NCBI GenBank assembly: GCA_024734555.1
Contig: JANPWX010000064.1
Span: 917,990-981,989, forward strand
DNA: 64,000 nucleotides
Reading direction: 5' to 3'
DNA from: Trochalopteron elliotii
Lineage: Eukaryota; Chordata; Aves; Passeriformes; Leiothrichidae
The notes under the pieces were generated by a model. It saw nothing but the letters and a program-made list of their open reading frames with translations. It was not told the DNA's origin and did no database searches. Shown here piece by piece: positions 23,001-35,658 of this stretch; position 1 is the stretch's first letter, and the number at the start of each line of letters is the position of its first letter. Made by a program: the position numbers and the translations under genes.

Positions 23001-26000
23001 TTATGTTCTCATCTAGCATTCTACTAATAGTGGGTTTCTAGTGAATTGTAATCTGTTTACAACATTAAATGTAAGTGAAAAACATAACTGGTAATAAGAT
23101 TTCTTAACTGCCTGTTGTGGATTTTTTTGGTGTGCCTTCTTGTAGTGTGGGCTGTATACTTCTAAATGTTTGTCATATGGACATCTTGATATTGATTTAT
23201 GTTATTTTTTAATTGAGTTTCGTTGCTTGTCTGGTATTATGAACTCTTGATACATAAAGATGTGGAAAAGGAACTCCTCATGGATACATGAATTTGTAAA
23301 TTCATTAAGTCAAATGGACTGTTTTCAGGTGGGATAGAAAATGACAGTGTATGTGCAGCTTTAAATGCAGGTTCTATTGCAGACAGTTCAATATCAAGGA
23401 TTATAGGAAGTGGCCTGGCTAGTGATCTCTGATGAAGCACTTGTATTTCTGCAGCAAGCATTATTGAATGTTCTATTCCATTATGCATAATAGCAGTTGT
23501 AATTATTCTGTGGCAGTTCCTCCTAACTTTATTATTAGGATTACTGTACCTAAGCCTGTAAGCTCATCTGAATATTCTTTGTGTTCCCCAAGCTACAAGC
23601 AAATAAGTTGCGACCTTCACTAGCAGCATAACAGCTATCAAGTTAATCATTATTTATTGCAAAAGGGCATGTTTTTACCCTCCTACTTATGGAACCTCAT
23701 GTCCTATGAGGCTTCATCATGTGGCTGGGGATCTCTATTTGCATGCTTTTAGCATTAGATTAGTTAGTAATTGGGAAGAGTAATGTTTTGTGGTTTCTGC
23801 ACCACAGTTTAAATTAAGACCTGTGTGCCTCATTTGTGGCAGGCTTTTATGCCAAAAACTTGAGCAAAGAAGTTATAATGCTTCAGACAAGAAGAAAGAA
23901 GTCTCTGTGTCATTTTGTTTCTTATGAAAAGCCCTTGTGACGCTATTTGTTGACTCCTTTTGCAGAAGCTGTATTTTTATTTTGCTAGACCTGAAACCTT
24001 ACTACTAGTTAAAATAGCATGAGGAGTAAGTTGTATTGTTTCTATACTTGTTTGTTGTGGAATCTCAATTTGTGTTATTTACAATAGAGAAAGGCTTGCT
24101 GGAGGATTTAGCCTTTTATGTTTTTTAATAGACAATGGTGATTGTTGATGTAAATGAATAGTTGTCTCCTATTTTTCCTTCAGTTTCTTCTAACAAAATG
24201 GGATTATTGTCTGCACATTTGTCAGTGTTTTTTTTGTGATAGAAGAAAAAAGCCTTCACCATCGTATTTTTCTCAAACACAATTCTAATGTATAATGAGT
24301 TGGCTATCCACTCTGTATGTCAAAATGAGGTCAAGTATTGTTAAAAATGCATTTAGAGTGCTTTAAGTTAAAAAAAGCTTATGTAATATCTAAAGGTATT
24401 AAAATTCTAAGATATTTCCTTTGTTTAAATGCAGAAAAAAAATAGGAGTCAACCGGGATAGTGCAACTAGGGCAATACTGTAACTACCTGGTATATTTCT
24501 CTGTAAGATGTAGTTGATGTAAGTTTATTTGATACAAGAAGTGTGTGAACACTCATTTAGATATTTTCTATGTATCAGCTGTGAGATACATTATCTTTTG
24601 GAACAATGGTTTTAAGGTTTCTATTTGTTTCATCCTTCTCTTTTGGCTTTTTAAGGCAGATACCTTTGAGTACTAAGGAGTTTACTTTGTGAAAATATGT
24701 CATATGTATGGTTCCTGCTTTTAAGATTGGCTTCTGCCTTATACTTAGTAGTGTTGTAAGCTTCTGGCCCCTATGTACCTACATTTGGCAAAGTGAGTAT
24801 GACTGAATTATTTGTGAATTTGTATGTATGTCACTTGTATGTAAATATTTGATAATTTGGTGGAAAATGCTGTAAAGGTGATAAATAATTCTGGAAATCC
24901 TGATTAAAAACTACTGATAAAATAACTGCTAATTAGCTCCTGGTTTTCATTTATCTGATTCATGCAGTGCATTGAGTCTAGTAAATAAAGCAATGAGTAT
25001 TAATATATTTATAGCTTAGACTCGGACCATATCTCTATGGATGTTAAAGTGATCTGCTTTGATCTCCTGATTTACCTAACTAGAAATTTGTCTGTAGCCC
25101 AAAATGTAACTATCCTCATTTGCTCTCTAGCTAAACATATGGCATCCCTCTCCCTACCATGCTTATTCTTTTGACCTATCATATCCTATCATATTACTGT
25201 TTCATGTGAATTACACCTACTGAGGACCCTACCACATGACTTCCTCTTGCACCTTGAAAAACTAATTATTCACAAATCCCACTTGAACTATGTCTTTGTC
25301 AACCAATCTGTTTAACAATGATGAATGAAGAAACTGTAGTAAAGAGAAATCAGCACTTCTAAATTGCTTTTGAAGTTAAAAATGAATACTGATTAATCAT
25401 TTTTTTTTTTGAGAGCAAAGTTTACTGAATAACAATAGAATGAAATTTGACACGGTGTAATTACTAGGGTTGAGAAGAGTTAATGTCAGTCCCTGTGTTG
25501 GTTTGCTCATCAAAGGTACCATCAGTTTGGAGAGGGGAATATCAGCAGGGAAAATCCAGTGGTTTATGTGATGGTTCCAGTTAAATTGTAAGTGCCTCTA
25601 CAACAACAGCAACAAAAGCAACAAAAAATTTTTTAGCTAATATTGCCGTTATCATACAAAGGAGGGGTAGCATTGTTTCAACACTGTGCTTTATTACATA
25701 TATCACCTAATTCTAGAATCTACATTAGCAGTCATCTCTTGGCCAACTTGAGAGATACTATAATTGTATTTGGAGACTCTGAAAGAGCTTTCTGAGAAAT
25801 AAACTATTAGAAAACTTCAGTCTGGAATACTCTTAAATAATTTCTGTCTAGTAAAAGGAGTCTCTGTTTTAAAGTAAACCTTGCAAGCATAAATAAAGAC
25901 AGTACTGCGGTGAGCTTCTTCCTTCCTCGGCCCTTCCCCAGGAGTTAACTCAGAGCCAGCTTTGATCAGGTACCCTGGTCTTGTATCATATCACACAAAA

Positions 26001-26626
26001 TAATTTGGGGGGATTTGATGTACCTCCTAATTATGCATTAATTACTTGGTTATTTTGATGCATGCCTTTTTGTGTCCTGTTGTGGAAGTCCCACATTTAT
26101 TGCCAGTGTCAGTGTGTGCTGTAGGTACAGGGTTTGTTTTTCCCCTTTGCAAAGGATGCTGAGATGCTGCAAAAGATGCTACAAGTACATATTTCATTTT
26201 TAGTGTGTTATGTTTTTATAAATAGCAAAAAGCTTGTTTGCTTCTTTGGTTTTTTTCCTGGGTATTAGTGTACTTGGTTCTTCTTTGATTTTAATATTGA
26301 ATGATAAGCAGTAACAGCGATCCCTTCTTTTCATCAGGCTTGCCTATAGTATGTATCCTACGTAATCTGATTTGCATGCAGTAGTGCATTGAAAGATGTG
26401 AACTAGAGTTTGTCACAAATTAATGTTATTTAACATGTCCTTTAATAAAGAAATGTATTTCAAATGTGTTTCCTGTAATAAACAGATTCTTGGTCTCTTA
26501 CAGTAAGTGGGTATGTTTTTACCAATTTTAATGGGTTTCACCTGTTGATGGAAAGAGATTTAGGTGGAAGATTGATAAAGGAAATTTAGATCTAAATGTA
26601 GGTCTATTTTTCTCTCCTTCTCTCAG
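20024..26626 (+). other. IMMP2L: Intron 2 of IMMP2L
   Basis: A 6.6-kb intron bounded by gtattg at 20024 and a strong acceptor (tctctccttctctcag) ending at 26626. It is AT-rich with scattered T-runs. A small segment at about 25893-25995 starts with AATAAA and is GC-richer, resembling the R/U5 end of an LTR. No other gene or RNA was seen. Confidence 0.9.
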
Positions 26627-26730
26627 CCTTCTTTGAATCCTGGGGGAAGACAAGCATCTGATGTAGTACTGTTAAACCACTGGAGCATTAGAAATTATGA
26701 TGTACAACGGGGGGACATTGTGTCACTGGT
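26627..26730 (+). CDS. IMMP2L: IMMP2L coding exon 3
   Basis: This 104-nt exon encodes residues 46-79 and two bases (GT) of the codon for Val80. It reads [19 protein letters not shown] and then [15 protein letters not shown], the segment directly after the catalytic serine in the signal peptidase fold. [15 protein letters not shown] and RGDIVSLV are conserved as recalled from mammals. The acceptor follows a long pyrimidine tract. The donor GGT|gtaagt at 26730/26731 is close to ideal, phase 2. The general-base lysine of the catalytic dyad (Lys91 in human) lies in the next exon, which is not in this window, so the gene is partial here. No stop, frameshift or missing residue is seen. Confidence 0.97.
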
Positions 26731-29041
26731 GTAAGTAATTTTGCATACATTTCAATACTTGCTTGTGTAGATATTGAACCATTGATATTTCATCTACCAT
26801 GATGTAGGTGTATATGTAAGCAAGGAACGTAACATTTTTAATAATGCATTATTGTTTTTTCTGTTGTCTGTTTTCAAAGCTCAGATGTTTAAAGAATACA
26901 TTACCAAGTTTTTACTTGAAAGGAATGCAATGCAAGATATCATGTGATACAGTGTGTATGTGTACCAAAACTGCCAAGAACAAAGAGTTGTGAGACAGAA
27001 ATAGATAAAACATTATGGCTTAAAAGAGTATAGTTTAAAGTTGCTTGGCTATGTACTTATGAGAAAAATATTCCTTATCGACTAATAATGTATTTTTTTC
27101 TTCCTGGTGAAGTATGTCTACTGAATAAAATTTTAGGTAAGATCACAAGAATATAACCACCTCCATAAAGGACAACTGGAGCAAAATATATAGTTTTACA
27201 TTTAAAATTGGGAGGCCCATGCATCAAGCCAAAAGGTGGCAGTGTTTCGCTGTTGAAAATACTCAAGACTAACAGGATAGAAACTCCATTTCAGCTGTAC
27301 TGTAAAATAGAAGTAGAATGTCAAAGTGCTCATAACTGACGTAGGAATATAATACATACTCATATTACATGCTTGGAGAGTTTAAGCTTAAGGTTTTAGT
27401 TTTGTAAGTGAAATGCACAATATGTAGGTTGTAACAAAAATGTCTTGGAAGCCATATTATCTGCCGGTCTTTTTGTCATATATCTTTTCTAATTGTCCCA
27501 TTTTTTTGCCTACCTCTTCACTGTAGTGGTAATTTCTAAGACAACTCTCTCATGTATTCTTCTTTTGTTAGACACTTAAAATTTGCACTGTGATCTGTCT
27601 TATTTTCTGTCATGGAACATTTTCTGTAAATAGTCTAGCTACAAATAGGAATTTATTCATGTTTGCTACAGATAATATTGCAAAAGGACTCCAATTTCAG
27701 GTCACTTAATGATTGCTGTAAAATGTGATTCTGCCTGTGTGTGCATCCCTCTGCCCAAGTCATGCTCTGGTGATTGTTTAAAAGAGTCAGTATAACTGAT
27801 CAGTAATTAATAGACTGAACAGAAAATAAGCATGTCTGATCAGAAAACAAAATTAATAGTTTCATTCTTATTGTATGCCTTGAATAATTGTGATTCTGTC
27901 TGAGCTATCTGCATTGGTTTTTTTCACTTTGCTGTATGTTTGAGCATGACAACTAATATTTTAGATGCTGTGGGGATTTTTGTATGTTTGGAAACTTTTC
28001 GCTAATCTTGGTGGAGTTTATGTACACCCACATAGAAGAAGCTGTATTCATGCACTGTGCAGAAGTTTTTCTTAGTCTTTGGGAAGACCATCAGATCAGA
28101 GTATTCCAAAAGCACTTTAAGGTCAATACAAAGGGAGTTGAACAATGTAAAAATAATCTATTGGATAGTTGTAATATAAAATACCCTTCAATGTTTACAT
28201 TTATTAGTAACAACTTTTAAGTACCTCATGATACAGATTTGTTAGAAGCAGTTTTGGCCTGCTTCCTGATTGTATTGTTAAGTTTTTAATTGTGTGGTAA
28301 AGTCTTGCAGGATATAGTATCTGGGTGTGATTTTGTACTTTTCAGGTTTTGAGACTTAATTTTGCTATACAATGCTTATGTTGTGTAAACAGGTTAGTAC
28401 TTCTATCTTTTTCATTTTGATTGTTTACCTGTGATTTTTATAACTGACATATATGCATGAATTTTACTTGCTGGTCCTCAGAGTCTGATTTAGGTAAGGC
28501 ATGAATGGGGAAGGCTGATCTCCCATCAGGTGCTTCTTTACTGTTCTTCTAAGAAATTCAGTTGAGAAAGTGTTGGTGTGACTGAGATAGGCAAATCAGT
28601 ATGTAAACCTTTATTCTATATTCTTCTTGGCTGCTTTACATTTGTCCACTGTCTCCTCTTTGCCAAGTTGTAGCGGAAGATAATTTAGAGGTTAATAGGG
28701 GAAGGGTGATCTTTTGCAGAACAAGAGTGGAAGTAAAATATTCCTTTATGGCAGCATGACCAAGGCCATTCAAACTCATCTCTTTGCTCCAAGTTTTGCT
28801 TGTTGACCCTCTACTTACAATGGAATTTGCCAGTTGGGATGTCAACAATTCCTTTAGGAATTGTGGTAGAAACAGCAGCCACCCAGAATGACATGAAATC
28901 TCTGATGGTAAGAAGAGAGAAAAGAGGTGAGTTAGTCTTGGTGGTCCTGGATGGCCCAGAAGAGAATCAGTGAGCCTGTGGTCATGATTCTGATACTGCT
29001 TGCGTATCTGAAAAGTTTTTCCTCTGTTGACCAATCTAGTT

Positions 29042-29156
29042 CTTGATAAATATAAATATAAATATAAATATAAATATAAATATAAATATAAATATAAATA
29101 TAAATATAAATATAAATATAAATATAAATATAAATATAAATATAAATATAAATATA
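29042..29156. repeat. Hexanucleotide tandem array (ATAAAT)n
   Basis: About 18-19 nearly perfect copies of a 6-bp unit (TATAAA / AAATAT in other phases) span about 115 bp with no visible interruption. One frame reads alternating Lys-Tyr, which is an artefact. It is a simple microsatellite in intron 3 and its assembled length may understate or overstate the true one. Confidence 0.97.
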
Positions 29157-32100
29157 ATTTTATGACTTTGATTGCAAACGAGCACCCAAGTACTCAAGTA
29201 CTTGCTGGTGTTTATATCTATTAAAGGTACTGAATGAAGACTGCATGTGTCTCTGTCATCTTGATTTCTGTACCTGTTGTAGGTGAACTATGCATGTCAA
29301 CCACAGCTGTCAAATTAGCCGTTGTATGCACACATGTGCCTTTAACTTGTTTTAGGCAAAATTTTTAGAATGCTATTAGTTTTTAAAAATATTAAATTAG
29401 AGACAGGTAAAACCAATGGAGATGATAGGTTGGTAGCAAAACATTATTTCTTTAATTGCAGTTTAGTGTTTTACAAATAGTTATATCTTACCTCAGCCTT
29501 TAGAATTTTTTTTTCCCTTTAGCTTGAACTCATTTTTATTAATACCAGAATTAGAAGAGCTCAATGTTACATGCTGTAACTTCTGAACTCAGAATTTTAA
29601 GTTGATTCAGAACTAAGCAAAATGTTATTATTCTTAACTTGATCACTTGTTTGAGTGCTTAATTTAGGTACTGTTATATTACTGGGACTTAATACATTGA
29701 AAATCAAAACAGGAATAGTTTTTAAATACATGAAGTAATTTCTGTTATGCTGTGTTCTAGAATACTACCTTTCCATCTCTTAAATGGATTAAAAAAAAAG
29801 AAAAAAGTGCATGATATTTTTAGTTTTGGAAATGTATTTATTTGTTTTCAAAGAGAAAAAATAGTCATGTAGCACATGAGGTTGTCTTTCAAAGGTAAGT
29901 GCATGTTTTTGCCAGGCAGACCTTGATTTTTCAATAACTTTTGTGTTGAAACAGGCATCTATTTTGTAAGAGCTTAGCTGAGGTAGATCTCAACAGTTGT
30001 GTAGAACTTTATCAGATATTGCAGAATGAGTTATAAGATATGTAGTGTTCTCTCAGCTGGTTTTACCCTGTAAAGTTTGAGTGCCAGCAGCATTGTAGCT
30101 GGAGCCGTATGCACCACAGTGGGGGGTTGTACAGCTCATGCAGTTCCCTGGGAATGCATGCTGCAGCTGCACGTCCCAGTACTTATAGAGATAGTGCTCT
30201 TCTGCTGCGGATTAAGGGATATTTTGCCAACTTTACCTGTATGTAATTTGTTTTTCATGGTGTACAAATGCAGGCATTGTTATAAAAAGATGTTGCCAAA
30301 GAGTGATTTCTAGATCTAGAATTCATTTTGGTTGCCTTTATGGAAAACCTCCTGTCCTGATTGTGCAATCATACTGTCTTTTTTGTTCCAAAATTCCTGT
30401 CTTAATGTAGAAAAAATTTGGTGTTTATATTTTCAAATGATGAAGAGTTAAGGTTGTAGTCACAGACACTAATTGTAACCTTGAGGTCAAAAATTAGAGG
30501 TTAATTTAAAGATTGTGCTATGTCTGTAATAGAGAGAACATCTTCTCCAACATTTGACTGAGAGCAGGAACCTACTTCCTGGATGGGTTGCCAGGTGTCC
30601 CTCCATTGCTAATTCAGAATGTGTTCTTATGTGTCAAATAAAAATAGCTATGCTAAATTAGTCTGAGGAAATAAAAAAGAGAACCATCCTGTTTGTTCTA
30701 CACATTCTGAATGATAACATGCTTTAAAAAGTATGAACTATAATAGCTAAATGGGCAGTATGTTTAAAAACATGTTTTTAAAGGTCAGCTATAAAAATAA
30801 GGAAATAATATTTTGTCAGCTTCTTTTGAGTTCTTATATAGGAGCATAATTGCTTTAAATACAAACCCAACTTGCTACATAGAAAAGTCCTTGACATTAA
30901 AAAAATACTCAAATCATACTTCTTGTCTCCTATCCTTATTATCCTTACGAGGAATATTAAGTGGCTTCTGTCACTGCTTCCTCTGACTGCAAGATTATAC
31001 TCAGACCTTTCAGTAAACTCCTTTATTTTGGGTAAACTGCTAAGCATTTATGTGAGCTTGATCTTTGAAAAGTCCACTGCAGACCATCATTCTGAAGGAA
31101 GAATCAAAGTACTGCATTTGAGGTTGTTTTTGCAGCTGTGTCCCTCACTGGCATCTGTCCAGAAAGGAGAACTGGAAAAGATAATTGCAATGATGATTTT
31201 ATGTGATGGATCAACAAGTTTCAGCCCATACATGCAAATCTGAAAAATGCAATTTTTGAAGGAATGTAGCCTTGTTTATTTGGTAAAACCAAAAAAGATC
31301 TTAAATGGTGCAAACTGAATATATGCTATTCATAGAAGATCACTAATTGGAATTTCTTTATTGAGACTAGCTTAGTAAAATAAATATCAATAAGAAGGTA
31401 CTTACTGAAGGAACTGCCTTGAATTTGAATTACTTGTAATTATGTAAAGATTTTCTGCTAAATTTTGATAGATATAACATGAATGGATATGTAATGGTTC
31501 TTGCATTACATATAAGAAAGCTTCTTTCTGACTAAAATACTGGACAACCTTATATGAATACCTCTGCTTGGCCTTCTTAAGTCTTCCAATTTCTGTTCTA
31601 TTTTTGTTTGTACTTAGGTCTCTGTACCAAGTTATCTGTCTTTTGGCAGGTAGGACACTGCAAAGGAGGTTGTGCTGACACAGAAGCTAAATAATCACTT
31701 TAGTTTCTGTGCCTCAATGACCTCAGAAAATCTTTTCCTATTCTGTTCTTTTAGCTGGAAGGAAAAAAAAAACCCTCTCATGTCTTTTCTTGATAAAAAT
31801 CAAATATATAGTTCTACTTTTATTATCTGTGTTACAATCTATTCTTAGTGTGGGTATCATACTATATATAAGTATCTTAATACTGTTGGTGGAAGAAAGC
31901 CTTGCATCTTCTATTTATAAAGTAAAATCCTTTTTCTAAAGAAACTTTCTCGATAGTGTGCATGATCCTTGGTTTTAATATGAAGTGCTCAGGAGAAGTT
32001 TAATTGGCAGTTATTGCATTACTGTGGAAACTGAGCAGTTGTGGAGGAAAGAAGTTGTTGCAGTTAAAGTTGTGGTTGTTACATTTAAAGTCTATGGATA

Positions 32101-32315
32101 TGACTAGGAATTTGACAAGATTTGCTTGCAAGAATCACTTCTGGAAAGGGTCTGGCTAGGCTCTGGCTAGGCCAAAAAGTCACATAAATGAATGTTATAG
32201 CTTACAGATTGCTTAGTGGTTAAATTGCAAGTTGGAGATTTAGAAATAGCTGTATTTATTTTTAAAAAGGTAATGATGAGGAAGTCAGATGGCCTTTGCT
32301 GTTTGTGAAAGACGT

Positions 32316-32339
32316 ATTGATTGATTGATTGATTGATTG
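32316..32339. repeat. Short (ATTG)n tetranucleotide repeat
   Basis: Six copies of ATTG in a row. Small and probably of no function. Confidence 0.9.
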
Positions 32340-35300
32340 GGAAGACTACTATAGTGTTGTAAGTTGTGCTGTCAGAACTTCATATTTTGGTTGATTTTTA
32401 TTTTATTGTTATTTTATTGGCCATTTTATTGAATTAAGTACCTTACCGTTGAATTAAGAAACAAATTGTTGCTTCCTGAACATTTATTTGAGTATCTATT
32501 AGAATACTATATTGGAAGTTTACTAAATCCACTTCATTGATTACCCAGTTGTTCTAGGTTTGGGGGTTGGTTGGTTTGTTTTTGGTTTTCCTGTATGTAT
32601 TGTAGTCTTTGTGTTTCATTTAAAATGCAACATTGAGAGACTTGACAAAAAATAATTGAAGTCAGATGCACAGTCTTTGACATTTGCTTGAATTTACTTC
32701 TGAGGTAAGTCACATAAAATTTCTTTAAGACCCATTGTAGTGAAAGTGGAGGGAGATAACAGTCTTGCCCACCCTGGAAGCAAAATACTTAAAAATACAG
32801 ATCTGTAGATTATCCTGTGTCAAAGAGCTTTAATTTTGATGCTACTGGATTGGTACGGTATATACTGATAAGGAATAACTGTGAGTTATAGTAGTGTTGT
32901 CACTCAGCTAGATTAGGATGTAAATAACAAAAATAAGTTAATTTGAAGTTACACAAAAATGTATGTATGTCTGTTTCTTTGGAAAGTGAGAAAGATGTGA
33001 GAAAAAACTGGTTATGTTGTGATCTTCAAATTGTAGGATGATGTGGTGTTAGCAGCTAGTTGATACATAAGGAGACCCTATGTTCTGCTGTTGGAGGAGT
33101 GTTAACAGTAATTTTCAATCTGAAAATTAACTGATTTATTAATTCAGTTTAATTATTTTTACTTCACCTTTTAGTGATTAGGCAAAGCAAGAAGAGGAAA
33201 AAACCTGTTTTACCAAGTGATATAATTTTTACCTTTTCAACAGAAATTTAAAAAAAAAAGATGGAACAGCATAGAAGATTTTTTTCTATTCTTCCAGATG
33301 ATGGGCAGTCACAGTATGTTGTACATCCTGGGTCTAAGTGGACAGCTGCTTGAAATGTTGCAGAAGTTGCGGAGGTGCTTTGGTTGGCTGGAAATCTGTC
33401 CCTGATCCTATAACTTTGCCTTACAGTAGGATGGCTGACTGCTGTGTGAAGGTCATACTGAGCAAAAGGAGCGTGAAACCTGCCTTGGTTTAGAAAAATG
33501 TCACTTTTACCTTTGGAAATAATTATAATTTAGATGCTAGGAATGTGCTTTGCTGTAGAAAAATCTGCTGCCATGTATGTATAGTAAGGTAACAGTATAT
33601 GTTTCTTGAATGTTTTTTCCTTGAGCCTTAAGAAACTCTTGAACCTTTGACAACTCTTATATGAAAATATTTGATACCTTTTTTTCTCAGTACATTTCCA
33701 ACTGCTGAGAAGTAATTACTGGTTATTTATGATCGGCATTGCTTGTAGGTACTTGGAACTAGGAAAGGCTTTACAAGTCAATGAAATAAGCTACACAATC
33801 TCATTGCTGGAAGTGGCAGGCAATATGATTGTTTCAGCAACAAATGTGAAATTCCAGTGCTCATTATCTGTAGGGTATTCAGATTAGATACCTCCTTCTT
33901 ATGTAAATTCAGACTGAATATCTGTGATGATATGGGCTAAAAAAATAATGGGTATTCATGTGGTTATTCTTGCACTTTAGATCAAGTGTATTTTTGATTA
34001 TGATAAATATAGACGGACCGTAATTTTTAAATATATGCTCTGAATACATTCTCTGTTTAATCTGCTGACCAGAATACCTTGGCACTTTAGAGGATTGTTA
34101 AAGTGATACTTCGTTGGAAGTAATTTCCTTCCCTTAAAAGTGGAGCCAATGTTCACACTATGATTCCTAGAGAAGATAACAAATCAAAGTACTTAATGTT
34201 AGGTTCCACTGCACTTATGAAATGCTGAGTGCTGAATTCCTGAAATACTAGATTCAGTTTAAGATAAACTCACTATTTTAAATGTTTACCTTTCATATTG
34301 CTTTACTTGAATTTTGAATAGTACACATTTAGGACCTAAGGATGCTGTATCACCTACTATGAAGAAGTTGCTCTGTACTTATGAGGAGGGAGTAATGAAT
34401 TTTTTTATTTGTTTTTTTGTAGAATAGCTCTGGAAATCAGCTCTTTCTTTTCCGTATAAAACCATTATCGTTCAAAGAGCTCCAGTTCCTTGGCAGCAAG
34501 GCTTTCATATTCCAATGCTAAGTTCTGCTACCTGCAGTAGTGTGAAAGATCTAACAGAAGAGTATATGTAGGATGTTACAGTATGATTCAGCAGTTCTTG
34601 AATCCTAGAATACAGTAATTTTTCTTACGAGATGAAGCCTGATTATTTATGTTTTAAGTTCTGGATGTAAGCAATTAACCTAATGAAATTGGTTCTTTGT
34701 ATGCAAAAAGATATCTAAATAGATTTTATCCAATGTTTTTTTTTGGCAGTTAGCCTGCTTTCATTTTGTGTACAATTTGAGAAATACTGAGGTGATATTT
34801 TATTTTACAGGATATTTCAAACATTGTGTTCTTGGACAAATTATAGATTAAATATTGCCTCAGCTGACTTTTATCTTTCAGTAATAATTTCCCCTAAGCC
34901 AGTTTAGTCAGTTGTATTATGACCAACCATAAATATTAACTACAGGATGTTTCTTCTAGGAATCGTTCAATTAAGTACACATATGCTGACAAAGTGAATT
35001 TTGCTTACACATGAAAAATATTTATTTCCAATCTAATTGGTGAAGTTGGAAGAAAAACCATGGGTCTTGACCTGTGCTGACTATATGGTGGGCATGAATA
35101 TTTTTGCATGTAATAAGCAGTCTTGGTCTTGTTTTCTGTTTTTTCAACCTGTTAGCAAAGGCAAAAGCAAGGGAATGGCAAATTATCAGGTTTAAAATTA
35201 TAATTAACCTTATAATCACTGTATTTTCTAGGGAAATCATATTGATGAAGCTAACATTAGTTTTTTATGCACAATCAGCTGTTCCTGAAAAGTGCAATTG

Positions 35301-35399
35301 GACAATATTTAGCTTTAAAAACATGCGTACGTATTTGTATTTGGGACTTCATTGTTATTGTCAACTGTCTATCTGATGATTAGCTACAGAGCAAATTCC

Positions 35400-35658
35400 T
35401 TCTCAGAGATGCACAGCAGAAGGATGAGCACAACTGCAGCAGGGGACATTTGGACTATACACATGGGGAAAAAAAAAGCAGAATTAGAATTGCCAAGTCA
35501 TTAGCCAGAGAGGCTGTGAAACCTCCAGTCTTAACTGAAACTGGACTAGCAAAAACCCAAGCATCCTCACCTGCCTTTCCAGTTGCACCAGTTTTGGCCA
35601 TGAGCTGAAGTAGGTAACTTCCAGAGGTATACTTCCCAGCCCAAATTATTCTGTTTAC
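35400..35658 (+). mobile_element. Old CR1 LINE fragment, 3' end
   Basis: Diverged but ordered matches to the CR1 3' region are visible. They are 'gatgcacagcagaaggatga', 'aactgcagcaggggacattt', 'cagagaggctgtgaaacctc', and a final 'aacttccagaggtatacttc' preceding 'attattctgt'. Substitutions and small deletions are many, so this is an older copy than the one at 57557. Confidence 0.65.

Noticed and set aside
29027..29224. Lys-Tyr repeat protein
   Set aside because: Product of translating the ATAAAT array.
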